A stretch of 64,000 bases of DNA from contig NZ_JAFEMD010000002.1 in NCBI RefSeq assembly GCF_016892765.1, positions 156,682 to 220,681 of the forward strand, read 5' to 3'. Of the stretch, positions 8,601-17,289 are shown piece by piece; position 1 is the stretch's first letter, and each line of letters begins with the position of its first letter. Position numbers and translations under genes: made by a program. The notes under the pieces are model-generated. The model searched no databases and was not told where the DNA came from. It was given only the letters and a program-made list of their open reading frames with translations. The stretch comes from Microvirga arvi (GTDB taxonomy: Bacteria; Pseudomonadota; Alphaproteobacteria; Rhizobiales; Beijerinckiaceae).

Positions 8601-9674
8601 TTAGCGTCCGTCGCGCTTCAGCGAACCTGAATCCGCGCCGCCTGTCTGGGCGCCGCCGGTGCCGACGGAGCCTGGGGATGCGGCGGGACCGCCTGCGGGC
8701 AGCGTTCCGCCCGGCTGCAGCGGCGTGGAGAGACCCGACGGCGCCCGCGGCGGATGGGCGGAGGAGAACCAGTTGTCGTCGGAAGGGCTGCCGCCCGCCG
8801 CCGGCGAGGTTCCGCTGCCTGCGCCATGGAGCAGGGCGTCATCCGCCTGGGGCGTGCTTCCCGGCCCCTGCTGGCCGCGCATTCCGTCGGAGGATGCCGC
8901 GGAGGAAGCCATGGAACTCCCGGCTGCCGAGGCCGCGCCAGCCCTCGAATAGGTCCGGGCCCCTAAGGGATCCTGCCCCATGGAGCCGCGGCGGGAGCCT
9001 TCCAGGCTGCGGTCGACGCCGCCGCTTTCGACCGGGAACGGCGGCTGCGGGCGGCGCGATGCCGGACGCATGGGCCTGTTCTGCCGCACGCTTGTGGAGC
9101 CAGACCGGTTCATGCTCCACAGCAGGGCTCCGGCTCCCACGGCCGCCAAGCCGGCGAGCACGCCGAAGACCGTGCCCGTGGGCAGGCCGTAGCGGCTCGG
9201 CATCATGGATTGCGGCATGTGCCAGCGGCGCGCCTCAAGGGATGCGATCCGCTCACGTTCATAATCCCTCTGCAGGCTCTTGAGCTCGCGGGGGGAGAAG
9301 ACGCCGCGGGCGACGATCATCACCCCGTTCTCCTCCAGGGTGAAGGCATGGCGGATGGAGCCGGTCAGGTCCTTGAAATCTGCCGCCCAGTCGTGGCTGT
9401 CCTTGTTGCGGCGAGCGGCCAGCTCATCGACCTGGCGCAGGATGTCCTCCTGCCTGCGCTCGAGATCGGCCACATAGCTGCCCGTGCGCTCGTGGCCGGA
9501 CAGGGCGGGATAGAGAACATTCTGCTGGGCCGCGATGTGCCGCTCAAGCTCGTCCTGGAGATCGGCGAAGAGTTCGGCGCGGCTGTTGGGGCCGGCGCCC
9601 GTTGCCCGCAGCACTTCGCGGCAAAGCTCCTCGATATTCGCGTGATCCGACACGACCATCTGCCATAGGTCCAT
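8601..9674 (-). CDS. Hemerythrin-like (HHE domain) protein with membrane segment and disordered tail
   Basis: 357 residues; GAGGAGG precedes the ATG at 9674. Residues 1-125 are helical and HHE-like, starting LWQMVVSDHANIEEL (His11) with His46 in ERHIAAQQ. One hydrophobic helix follows at about 168-188 (VFGVLAGLAAVGAGALLW). The remaining 165 residues are Gly/Ser/Pro-rich and probably disordered. HHE proteins bind a di-iron centre, but the usual HxxxE iron ligand pair reads His46-xxx-Gln50 here, so iron binding may be altered or lost. The role is unknown; oxygen or iron sensing at the membrane is a guess from the family. Confidence 0.75.
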   Translation of the reverse strand: MDLWQMVVSDHANIEELCREVLRATGAGPNSRAELFADLQDELERHIAAQQNVLYPALSGHERTGSYVADLERRQEDILRQVDELAARRNKDSHDWAADFKDLTGSIRHAFTLEENGVMIVARGVFSPRELKSLQRDYERERIASLEARRWHMPQSMMPSRYGLPTGTVFGVLAGLAAVGAGALLWSMNRSGSTSVRQNRPMRPASRRPQPPFPVESGGVDRSLEGSRRGSMGQDPLGARTYSRAGAASAAGSSMASSAASSDGMRGQQGPGSTPQADDALLHGAGSGTSPAAGGSPSDDNWFSSAHPPRAPSGLSTPLQPGGTLPAGGPAASPGSVGTGGAQTGGADSGSLKRDGR

Positions 9675-9848
9675 GGGAAGCCTCCTCCTGAGCCTTTGCC
9701 TCGATCAGGATGAACGGATAGGGCGGACGGCTGTTCCGGCACGAGCATCTCTTTGGCCCTATGTCATCCGAAAGACTTCGGGCAAGGGGGCGCCAAGGTC
9801 TTGGGCCCTATCCGGGCGCTTCCCGGAACGCCCGGATAATGTCCTCAT

Positions 9849-11045
9849 TCAGCCGTTCGGCGAGAAGCCGAAATCATCAGCGCGCAGCTGGGAGATCCGG
9901 AGATCCTCAAGCGTGATCGTGAAGCCCAGAGCGTAGGTGATCACGACATTGTCGCCGACCTGAGCGGTATATCCGTCGAGCATCTGCTCGAAGGTCTCGA
10001 ACAGATCGTTCTCGATGGTGATGCTGTCATGGCCGGGCCTGAAATCCTTCACCCTGTCCTTCCCGCCTGCGTCGCCCGACGAGAAGAGAAAGAGATCGTC
10101 GCCTGGGCCGCCTTTGAGGGTATCGTTGCCCCCACCGTCATAGATCCAATCGTTGCCGCTGCCGCCATCGATCGAATCGTTGCCCAAGCCGCCGCGGATG
10201 GTGTCCGCGCCGTCGTTGCCGTACATCTTGTCATGACCGGAGTGGCCGCCGAGGACGTCGTCGCCGCTGCCGCCTTTGACGGAATCATTGCCGGTGCCGC
10301 CGTCCACGGTGTCGGCACCCTGCTCGCCACGCAGATCGTCCTTGCCGTCGCCGCCGCGGATCACATCATCTCCGCCGCGCCCGAGGATCTTGTCGCTGCC
10401 ATAGCCGCCGAACAGATAATCGCCCTTGTCTCCTCCCTTGATGGAGTCGCTGCCATTGCCGCCCCAGATCCAGCCCTGACCGGTCTTGAGAAAGAGCGTG
10501 TCGCCCCCTCCGCCGCCGGACAGGAAGTTGTACTGGGCCGTGCCGCGCAGGGTGTCGCTGCCGTTCGTTCCGCTCAGCACCAGTGGCTTGACATCTTCGG
10601 GCAGCCAGAGTCCATCCGCACGAGCGATGGCGTCGTTGTCGTCACTGATATCGGCGCCAGATGCGGTGATGAGGACATTCGGCCCGTCGGCGCCATCGAA
10701 AACTCTAACCCGCAAGGATGGCAGCGGCTCTCCCGCACCACCGATCGCGAGACTGACGTTCGCGAGAATGTCGGCCTCGGTATAATCTCCGACCCGCGGC
10801 TGCTCGAAGAAGAAGTCGAGCCCGGGCGTCGTGCCGGGCAACTCGAACTCGGTGCCGCGCGGAAAGCCGTTCGCGATCGCAAGAGCATCTCCGGAGAGGG
10901 ACAGGTAGCCGGTGATGAGCTGTCCTTCCTGATACCCGCCGACATTTGCTCCATAGATCGGGTCCAGAAACGAAAGATCGCTCAGATCCTGATTCTGATA
11001 GGCGCCCTCGACGCCTCCGTAGAAGATGTAGCGCAATGTGGACAT
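9849..11045 (-). CDS. RTX calcium-binding protein (hemolysin-type repeats)
   Basis: 398 residues from the ATG at 11045, which GGAG precedes; an upstream extension to 11135 is open but has no such site. Residues 1-190 are a non-repeat N-terminal region. About twelve GGxGxDxxx nonapeptide repeats (GGDGKDDLR, GGTGNDSVK, GGSGNDWIY and others) follow and should form a calcium-bound beta roll. The end (GDAGGKDRVKDFRPGHDSI) precedes a C-terminal segment that probably carries the type I secretion signal. This C-terminus differs from that of the other three RTX proteins here. No type I secretion genes are in the window. The substrate or role is unknown. Confidence 0.85.
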   Translation of the reverse strand: MSTLRYIFYGGVEGAYQNQDLSDLSFLDPIYGANVGGYQEGQLITGYLSLSGDALAIANGFPRGTEFELPGTTPGLDFFFEQPRVGDYTEADILANVSLAIGGAGEPLPSLRVRVFDGADGPNVLITASGADISDDNDAIARADGLWLPEDVKPLVLSGTNGSDTLRGTAQYNFLSGGGGGDTLFLKTGQGWIWGGNGSDSIKGGDKGDYLFGGYGSDKILGRGGDDVIRGGDGKDDLRGEQGADTVDGGTGNDSVKGGSGDDVLGGHSGHDKMYGNDGADTIRGGLGNDSIDGGSGNDWIYDGGGNDTLKGGPGDDLFLFSSGDAGGKDRVKDFRPGHDSITIENDLFETFEQMLDGYTAQVGDNVVITYALGFTITLEDLRISQLRADDFGFSPNG

Positions 11046-11282
11046 GTGATCTCCTTCAAGGGAGAAACACGATTGCAGGGCGGCTCCGCCGCTGCTCGGG
11101 TGGCCGAGAGCTCTTGTTGGCGACGGCCCGCCCATGTTTCTCAGGAGCCCCTCATCCTTGTGTCAGCCTTATGTAAGGCTGTATAGGTACTCAAATGGAT
11201 TAACCTCCTTATTGCGCAATTCCGCTCGCCCTTTCGGGTTTGAGCTGAGATTTCGCGCCAAACCCTGTAGAAAGCTCCTTGA

Positions 11283-11316
11283 TCTCGAAGAAGAATCGCA
11301 TCTCGAAGAAGAATCG
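11283..11316 (+). repeat. Two tandem 16-base copies before the ammonia-lyase gene
   Basis: The sequence TCTCGAAGAAGAATCG occurs at 11283-11298 and again at 11301-11316, giving an 18-base period. It ends 11 bases before the start codon at 11328, so the purine-rich GAAGAAG may act as the ribosome binding region. Confidence 0.7.
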
Positions 11317-11327
11317 GTGACATCAGC

Positions 11328-12308
11328 ATGAGCCTCCCACTTTCCGAACCCAAACTGTCCACCTACGACGACGTGTTGGCGGCGGCGCAGCGCATCGAGG
11401 GAATAGCCCATCGCACGCCGGTTCTCACCTCCCGCACCGCCGACGAGCGGACGGGAGGAAAACTGTTCTTCAAGGCGGAGAACCTCCAGCGCGGGGGCTC
11501 CTTCAAGTTTCGCGGCGCCTACAATGCCATTGCGCGGCTGCCTGCCGAGGCGAAGAAGCGCGGCGTCGTGGCCTTCTCCTCCGGCAACCACGCCCAGGCG
11601 ATCGCCTATGCGGGCCAGCTGCAGGGGGTGCCCACCGTCATCATCATGCCGCAGGATGCGCCGGCCATGAAGGTGGCGGCCACGAAAGGCTATGGCGGCG
11701 AGGTGGTGCTGTACGACCGCTATAAGGAGGATCGCGAGGCCATCGGACGTAGGCTCTCGCAGGAGCGCGGCCTCACGCTCATTCCGCCCTACGATCATGA
11801 GGATGTGATCGCGGGCCAAGGCACGGCGGCGAAGGAGCTGTTCGAGGAAGTCGGCCCCCTCGACATGCTGTTCGTCTGCACCGGAGGCGGCGGCCTGCTG
11901 GCCGGATCGGCCCTTGCCACCAGGGCGCTCTCGCCCGAGTGCCGCATCTACGGCGTCGAGCCGGAAGCGGGCAACGACGCGCAGCAATCGTTCCGCTCGG
12001 GCGCCATCGTCAGGATCCCCGTCCCCGCCACCATCGCCGACGGGGCGCAGACCACCTATGTCGGATCCAAGACCTTCCCGATCATGCGCGCGCTCGTCGA
12101 TGACATACTCACCGTCTCCGATGCGCAGCTCGTCAACACCATGCGCTTCTTCATCGAGCGGATGAAAATCGTGGTCGAGCCCACAGGCTGCCTGTCGGCG
12201 GCCGCGGCCTTCAGCGGGATCGTACCCTGCAAGGACAAGCGCGTCGGAATCATCATCAGCGGCGGCAACGTGGATCCGCGGGCGCTCGCGGGTTTTCTGG
12301 CGGGGTAG
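11328..12308 (+). CDS. Threonine/serine ammonia-lyase or racemase family (PLP fold type II)
   Basis: 326 residues without the C-terminal ACT-like regulatory domain of IlvA, so a catabolic-type enzyme. The PLP lysine is Lys60 in GGSFKFRGA. The SSGNHAQAIAYA and glycine-rich TGGGGLLAGSAL phosphate-binding loops are both present. The family includes catabolic threonine dehydratase, serine racemase and threo-3-hydroxyaspartate ammonia-lyase, and the sequence alone does not separate these. It stands alone between a leftward RTX gene and a convergent methyltransferase gene. Confidence 0.85.
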   Translation: MSLPLSEPKLSTYDDVLAAAQRIEGIAHRTPVLTSRTADERTGGKLFFKAENLQRGGSFKFRGAYNAIARLPAEAKKRGVVAFSSGNHAQAIAYAGQLQGVPTVIIMPQDAPAMKVAATKGYGGEVVLYDRYKEDREAIGRRLSQERGLTLIPPYDHEDVIAGQGTAAKELFEEVGPLDMLFVCTGGGGLLAGSALATRALSPECRIYGVEPEAGNDAQQSFRSGAIVRIPVPATIADGAQTTYVGSKTFPIMRALVDDILTVSDAQLVNTMRFFIERMKIVVEPTGCLSAAAAFSGIVPCKDKRVGIIISGGNVDPRALAGFLAG

Positions 12309-12459
12309 CCTCCGCGCCGCAGGATAGAACCCACACCGTCATGGCCGCCCTTGTGCCGGTGATCCCGCTCCCGTTTTTCTTCGCTCTCACCACAACGGCG
12401 CTGAGGCCATTCCAGCGCAGAGAGCACGATCCGGCTGTGCAGACCATGACGTTTCAGGC

Positions 12460-13236
12460 TTAAGCCTTCACCGCAAGAACGGCATAGCGATGCTGCGTCG
12501 CGCGCTCGAGGCCTTTCAGCAGCGGCAGGTTCCTGGCCTGCTCCCGGTGGATCGGCTTGAGATTGCGATCGATGACAATCTGCGCGAAACCCGCCTCACG
12601 CAGCAGGGCCGCTACCTCCTCGGCGCGTGCGCCCTTGGAGAAGTAGACCCGCTTCAGGATGCGCTCATGGGTCTCGCGCATGGCATTGGGCGCATGCGGA
12701 GTTCCCGCAATCCCAGGCACCAGTTTCTCGACGAAGCGGATCATGCGCCTGACGAGGGTGTCCGAGACGAAATCTCCGTCGACGATGAGGAGCCGTCCGC
12801 CGGGTTTGAGGAGGGAATGCCATTCCCGGAAGGCCGCCTTGGGATCCACTAGGGTCCACACCAGGTGGCGCGTAATGAGCACGTCGTAGCTCTCCGGCTT
12901 TTCCAGCGTCAGCTCCGCATCGCCCATGACGAAGCGGATATCGGCGCCGCGCCGGGCCGCCTTCGCGCGCGCTTGGCTCAGCATCGCCTCCGACCAGTCG
13001 AGGCCGGTGACGTCGAAGCCGAGACCATGCAGAAGATGGGAGATCACCCCTGTGCCGCTGGCGAGATCGAGGGCCCGGTGCCCCTCGCCTGGGCCGAGAT
13101 GGCGCAGGAGCAGATCGCGCCACGCCTGCCGTTCCGCCTCCGAGAAGATCTCGTGCCCCACCTGCTCGTCGAAGGTTGCCGCGCGTGCCGACCAGTAGTC
13201 GCGGATCTCGTCCCGGAGCGTGTAGTTCGCATTCAT
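12460..13236 (-). CDS. Class I SAM-dependent methyltransferase
   Basis: 258 residues with the Rossmann-fold motif I (ALDLASGTGVISHLL) and the later GGRLLIVDGDF segment. It begins MNANYTLRDEIRDYWSARAATFDE, typical of UbiE/Methyltransf_11-like enzymes. It is divergent from the metal-type ABC importer at 13444, with which it shares a 207-base AT-rich promoter region. The substrate is unknown; a link to handling of a chelator is only suggested by that arrangement. Confidence 0.8.
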   Translation of the reverse strand: MNANYTLRDEIRDYWSARAATFDEQVGHEIFSEAERQAWRDLLLRHLGPGEGHRALDLASGTGVISHLLHGLGFDVTGLDWSEAMLSQARAKAARRGADIRFVMGDAELTLEKPESYDVLITRHLVWTLVDPKAAFREWHSLLKPGGRLLIVDGDFVSDTLVRRMIRFVEKLVPGIAGTPHAPNAMRETHERILKRVYFSKGARAEEVAALLREAGFAQIVIDRNLKPIHREQARNLPLLKGLERATQHRYAVLAVKA

Positions 13237-13305
13237 GAAAAGCTCGTGGTGAAGATGAGTTCCGGCGCTCCTCTAGAAGCAAAATCTGGAGACGTCAAAC
13301 TGGAA

Positions 13306-13344
13306 CTATTGTAAACTGCAGAATAGAATTATTTTAAACTGCGG
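13306..13344. promoter_or_regulatory. Candidate operator: two 16-base direct repeats 23 bases apart
   Basis: CTATTGTAAACTGCAG (13306-13321) and TTATTTTAAACTGCGG (13329-13344) agree at 13 of 16 positions. Their spacing of 23 bases is about two helical turns. They sit in an AT-rich patch between the divergent methyltransferase and ABC importer genes, as expected for cooperative binding of a metal-responsive regulator. The regulator is not identified. A nearby ATTCTAAAA resembles half of an Irr box but lacks its other half. Confidence 0.4.
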
Positions 13345-13443
13345 TTTTACTCTTTTTAATTAAAGTAATTCTAAAAGATATTGCTTGCATGACTATGTGA
13401 ACGAACCTACGAGAGGCCCGCTTTCCCAATCGATGCGAGGCGC

Positions 13444-14583
13444 ATGATGCAACTCTCCAAACTGGCTTTCTGCGCCGCCCTGGCGCTCATCGGGCTCCTG
13501 CCCGCTCCTTCCCATGCCGCCGACAAGATCACCGTGACGGACATCACTGGCCGCAAGGTTGAGGTGAAGGCGCCGGTCGAGAAGGTGATCCTCGGCGAAG
13601 GCCGGCAGATGTATTTCGTCGCCACCCTCGACACGGATCAGCCGTTCAAGCGCGTGGTCGGCTGGCGCGACGACCTGCAGAAGGCGGATCTCGACGGCTA
13701 CAAGGACTATCTCGCCAAGTATCCGCAGATCGAGAAGATCCCGACCTTCGGCGGCTTCAAGGAAGGCACCTTCGACGTGGAGCAGGCGGTTTCGCTCAAG
13801 CCCGACGTGATCCTCCTCAACATCGAGGCGAAGACGGCCACCGACGACGCCAAACTCATCGAGAAGCTCGCCAGGATCGACATCCCGGTGGTGTTCGTCG
13901 ACTTCCGCGAGAAGCCGTTCGAGAACACCGATCCGAGCATGCGCCTCATCGGCAAGCTGTTCGGCAAGGAATTGCGGGCGGAGGAGTTCATCACGTTCCG
14001 CAAGCAGCAGATCGATCTCGTGACCGAGCGCCTCGCCAAGGCCAATCCCGCCAAGCCCCTGGTGATGGTGGAGCGCGCCGGCGGCTACTCGGACGATTGC
14101 TGCATGTCTTTCGGCAACGAGAACTTCGGCAAGTTCGTCGAGGTGGCCGGTGGCCAGAACCTCGCGGCCAAGATCATCCCCGGCACCTTCGGCGTCGTGA
14201 ACCCCGAGCAGATCATCGCGGCCAATCCCGACCACGTCATCGTCACAGGCTCGAACTGGGAGCTCTATGTGCCCGGCGGCGCCTGGGTCGGCGTCGGCTC
14301 CGGCGCGGACAAGGCTAAGGCGAGAACCAAGCTTGCCGGGTTGATGAAGCGTCCGGCTTATACCGGCGTGAAGGCGGTCAAGGACAACCGCGTCCACGCG
14401 ATCTGGCACCAGTTCTACAACAGCCCCTATCAGTTCGTCGCCATCCAGGCCATGGCCAAGTGGATGCACCCGGAGCTGTTCAAGGACGTCGATCCGGACC
14501 AGACCATGAAGACGCTCTACGAGCGCTTTCTGCCCGTGCCCTACAAGACCGGCTATTGGGTCTCCCTCAGCGACAAGGAATAG
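13444..14583 (+). CDS. FecB/BtuF-type ABC transporter substrate-binding protein
   Basis: 379 residues (ATG at 13444, or 13447 since the start reads MM) with a signal peptide ending SHA-AD near residue 25. The mature part has the class III binding-protein opening ITVTDITGRKVEVKAPVEKV and the LKPDVILLN element. This family binds ferric siderophores, heme, cobalamin or free metals. It heads a three-gene operon with a permease and an ATPase. The ligand is unassigned, and an unusual SDDCCMSFGNENFG segment may belong to the pocket. Confidence 0.85.
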   Translation: MMQLSKLAFCAALALIGLLPAPSHAADKITVTDITGRKVEVKAPVEKVILGEGRQMYFVATLDTDQPFKRVVGWRDDLQKADLDGYKDYLAKYPQIEKIPTFGGFKEGTFDVEQAVSLKPDVILLNIEAKTATDDAKLIEKLARIDIPVVFVDFREKPFENTDPSMRLIGKLFGKELRAEEFITFRKQQIDLVTERLAKANPAKPLVMVERAGGYSDDCCMSFGNENFGKFVEVAGGQNLAAKIIPGTFGVVNPEQIIAANPDHVIVTGSNWELYVPGGAWVGVGSGADKAKARTKLAGLMKRPAYTGVKAVKDNRVHAIWHQFYNSPYQFVAIQAMAKWMHPELFKDVDPDQTMKTLYERFLPVPYKTGYWVSLSDKE

Positions 14584-14587
14584 GCTC

Positions 14588-15652
14588 TTGGCCCACTCCC
14601 CTGCCATTGCTATCCCTAAGGGACGCGGCACCTACTGCGTCCTGGTCCAGCGCAAGAAACTCGTGCTTCTTGCGCTCGGGCTCGTTCTGATCCTGTCCGT
14701 GATCGCCGATCTTGGCCTGGGCCCGGCCCGTTACACCATGCGCGAGGTCGTGCTGGCCCTGATGGGCTCGCCGGAGGTCTCGCAGCAGATCAGTGTGGTG
14801 ATCTGGGACATCCGCATGCCGGTGGCACTGATGGCGGTGGTCGTCGGCGCGGCGCTCTCGGCGGCGGGCGCGCAGATGCAGACGATCCTCAACAATCCGC
14901 TTGCCAGCCCCTTCACCCTCGGCATCTCGGCGGCTGCGAGCTTCGGCGCATCGGTCGCCCTCGTGTTCGGCGTCGGCTTCCTGCCCTGGGCCATCGACTA
15001 TGTGGTGTCGATCAACGCGCTTCTCATGGCGATGGCTGCGGCCCTGTTCATCCATTTCATGAGCCAGCAGCGCGGCGTCACCGTCGAGACCATCGTGCTG
15101 CTCGGCATCACCCTCGTGTTCACCTTCAACGCGCTGCTCGCGCTGGTGCAGTATCTCGCCTCGGAGCAAGCGCTCTCGGCCGTGGTGTTCTGGACCATGG
15201 GCAGCCTTACCCGCGCCACATGGCCGAAGCTTGCCATCACCACGGCGGTGGTGGCGGTGTCCTTGCCCCTCTTCATGCGTCGCGCCTGGGCGCTGACGGC
15301 GCTGCGCCTCGGCGACGACAAGGCCGCGAGCTTCGGTGTCAACGTGCGCTGGCTCAGGCTCGAGACCATGATGATCATCAGCCTGCTCGCCGCCGTGCCG
15401 GTGGCGTTCGTGGGCACCATCGGCTTCATCGGGCTCGTCGGACCGCATATCGCCCGCATGCTGGTGGGCGAGGATCAACGCTACTTCCTGCCGGCCTCCG
15501 TTCTGTCGGGTGCTGCGATCCTCTCGCTCACCTCGGTCGTCAGCAAGTCCATCGTGCCCGGCACCATCTTTCCCATCGGCATCATCACGGCGCTCGTGGG
15601 CGTGCCTTTCCTCTTCAGCCTGATCATGTCCACCCGGAGGCGCGCATGGTAG
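14588..15652 (+). CDS. FecCD-family ABC transporter permease
   Basis: 354 residues with about nine or ten membrane helices. The family mark GFIGLVGPHIARML is present, and so is the coupling-region sequence LRLGDDKAASFGVNV. The TTG at 14588, four bases after the previous stop, is taken as the start; AAGGAA precedes it. Its end overlaps the ATPase gene by seven bases. Confidence 0.9.
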   Translation: MAHSPAIAIPKGRGTYCVLVQRKKLVLLALGLVLILSVIADLGLGPARYTMREVVLALMGSPEVSQQISVVIWDIRMPVALMAVVVGAALSAAGAQMQTILNNPLASPFTLGISAAASFGASVALVFGVGFLPWAIDYVVSINALLMAMAAALFIHFMSQQRGVTVETIVLLGITLVFTFNALLALVQYLASEQALSAVVFWTMGSLTRATWPKLAITTAVVAVSLPLFMRRAWALTALRLGDDKAASFGVNVRWLRLETMMIISLLAAVPVAFVGTIGFIGLVGPHIARMLVGEDQRYFLPASVLSGAAILSLTSVVSKSIVPGTIFPIGIITALVGVPFLFSLIMSTRRRAW

Positions 15653-16416
15653 CGACCCTGCAACTCACCGATGTCGGCGTCCGCTACGGCAAGCAGGAGG
15701 TGCTCTCAGGCGTCACCACGCCGGCCCTGAAAGGCGGCGAGGTGACGGCCGTCATCGGGCCGAACGCCGCCGGCAAGTCGAGCCTGTTCCGGCGCATCGC
15801 CGGGCTGCTCGACGGTCCCGGCGACATCCGCATCGGCGATGGCGCGTCGGGCTCCCCTGAGAGCCATGTCTGCTACATGCCGCAGGACACCTCCGTGAAC
15901 ACGGTTCTGACCGTGTACGAGTCCGTCCTGCTCGCCCGCAAGCAGGGCGCGCCGCGCAAAGTCACCGATGAGGATCTCCAGGAGGTCGACCGGGTCCTCT
16001 TCAGCCTGAACATCGAGGCCATCGCCTTCAAGGGCCTCAACGAGCTCAGCGGCGGGCAGCGTCAGCTTGTATCCTTGGCCCAAGTGCTCGTGCGTGAGCC
16101 AAAAATCCTGCTGCTCGACGAGCCGACGAGCGCTCTCGACCTGCACCGGCAGGTGGAGGTGCTGGCCCTGATCCGCTCGCTCGCGCGGGACAGGGGGATC
16201 TGCGTGGTGCTCGCGATCCACGACCTCAACCAAGTGCTGCGCGTCGCCGACCGGGTGATGGTGATCGATGCGGGCACCATGGTCACCTGCGGCCCGGTGA
16301 ATGACGTCATCACCCCCACCCTGCTCCAGGCTATCTACAGGGTTGATGGCCGGATCGAGCGCTGCTCGCGCCTGTGCCCGCACGTGATCATCGACGGACC
16401 GATGGGGCATGCCTGA
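15646..16416 (+). CDS. FecE/FepC-type ABC transporter ATP-binding protein
   Basis: 256 residues from the ATG at 15646, which CGGAGG precedes. Walker A is GPNAAGKSS, the signature is LSGGQRQLVSLAQVL, and Walker B is ILLLDEPTSALDL. The unusual AASS variant of Walker A keeps the key Lys and Ser. It completes the importer for a chelated metal or cobalamin-like ligand. A longer frame back to 15220 is only the out-of-frame shadow of the permease. Confidence 0.92.
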   Translation: MVATLQLTDVGVRYGKQEVLSGVTTPALKGGEVTAVIGPNAAGKSSLFRRIAGLLDGPGDIRIGDGASGSPESHVCYMPQDTSVNTVLTVYESVLLARKQGAPRKVTDEDLQEVDRVLFSLNIEAIAFKGLNELSGGQRQLVSLAQVLVREPKILLLDEPTSALDLHRQVEVLALIRSLARDRGICVVLAIHDLNQVLRVADRVMVIDAGTMVTCGPVNDVITPTLLQAIYRVDGRIERCSRLCPHVIIDGPMGHA

Positions 16417-16533
16417 GCCCGGAGGGGTTTACGGATCAGCACTTCCGGTCCCGGCGCTGGCAGATACGCACTGGATAGCCTCGCACCAGCCTGCTTGCGT
16501 ACAAGGGTAACACCTCAATCATGGACCCCTTGC

Positions 16534-16794
16534 ATGACCCCTGGAATGCCTGAGCGTCGATCACACGAGCGCTTCTCCACCGTCCTGGAGGGTTGGATCG
16601 CAGGTCCCGAGAGCGCGACGCCGATTGGGTGCTGCATCTGGGACATGTCGAAATCCGGGGTCCGCCTTGTGATTTCGGCCCCTGCAGATGTTCCCCTGGA
16701 ATTCGAACTTCGAATTCCCGACGCAGGGGCCACAGCCATGGTGAGGCTGGTTTGGACAGACGGAACCCATTATGGGGCGCGATTTACGAACTAG
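16534..16794 (+). CDS. Short PilZ-domain protein
   Basis: About 86 residues. The PilZ c-di-GMP binding signature is visible as RRSHERF followed by DMSKSGVRL. The start is uncertain: ATG at 16534, ATG at 16546 and TTG at 16495 are all in frame with weak ribosome binding sites. The stop TAG (16792-16794) is the first codon of repeat copy 2, so the natural C-terminus may once have been longer. It may respond to c-di-GMP, and a diguanylate cyclase gene lies at 33692. Confidence 0.75.
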   Translation: MTPGMPERRSHERFSTVLEGWIAGPESATPIGCCIWDMSKSGVRLVISAPADVPLEFELRIPDAGATAMVRLVWTDGTHYGARFTN

Positions 16795-16945
16795 CGCATC
16801 GTGCAGAAAAGTGGACCCGGTTTTCACTGGCGTGGCCCTTTGGGTCGCTGACGCGGCCCTCCGGGTCTGCGCTCAACGATGCGCCAACCAAGAGTTGGAG
16901 CATCGGACCCAAAAGTGGGTCCACTTTTGGGTCCGATGCTCTAGA
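16792..16945. repeat. GCATCG-bounded dispersed repeat, copy 2
   Basis: This is the longest copy. It opens TAGCGCATCGTGCAG like copy 1 and closes CCGATGCTCTAG. Relative to copy 1 it has an extra segment around GACGCGGCCCTCCGGGTC, which copy 3 also carries in part. The first three bases form the stop codon of the PilZ gene. Confidence 0.85.
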
Positions 16946-16993
16946 GAATGGCTTAGCTAAGCTTTCTTCATCTCTTCCTGCCATACCCTCGGC

Positions 16994-17260
16994 ATGACCT
17001 ACTCCCGCCACACCACAGCCATCTCCGAACTCACCGGCCAACCCGTCAGCACCTGGTCCGAGGAATGGCGGATCGAGACGGAAGCCCGCACCCTCCTGAA
17101 GATGTCCAAGCAGGAACGCGACGTATTCTTCAACGGGCGCAAGGATGAAAACGGCAGGACGGTTGATCGCGGGGTGATCGGCATCCGAGGATTGAAGGCG
17201 GCCGAGGACATCAAGGCGCTCATGGAGCGCCTTCAGGAAGCTCGCGCGAAACGGACGTGA
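16994..17260 (+). CDS. Small conserved-looking hypothetical protein
   Basis: 88 residues, soluble and charged, opening MTYSRHTTAISELTGQPVSTW. The segment WRIETEARTLLKMSKQERD and a Lys/Arg-rich C-terminal helix (IKALMERLQEARAKRT) suggest a small helical, possibly DNA- or RNA-associated protein. I do not recognise the family. The coding pattern fits the rest of the window. It sits between repeat copy 2 and a convergent RTX gene. Confidence 0.6.
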   Translation: MTYSRHTTAISELTGQPVSTWSEEWRIETEARTLLKMSKQERDVFFNGRKDENGRTVDRGVIGIRGLKAAEDIKALMERLQEARAKRT

Positions 17261-17289
17261 GACGAATATCTGCCCGCCCCGCAAGGGCA

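Noticed and set aside
10029..11186. A 385-codon rightward frame opposite the first RTX gene, rich in VAAAA-type repeats.
   Set aside because: Its repeats are the antisense reading of the GGxGxD repeats; the RTX frame has a ribosome binding site and a family match.
13346..13380. An Irr-type (ICE) box upstream of the metal-type importer.
   Set aside because: Only the half ATTCTAAAA is present; the opposite half needed for the palindrome is not.
13393..14631. A 412-codon leftward frame opposite the FecB-like gene.
   Set aside because: Shadow frame without family features; the opposite strand encodes a signal peptide and a recognised binding protein.
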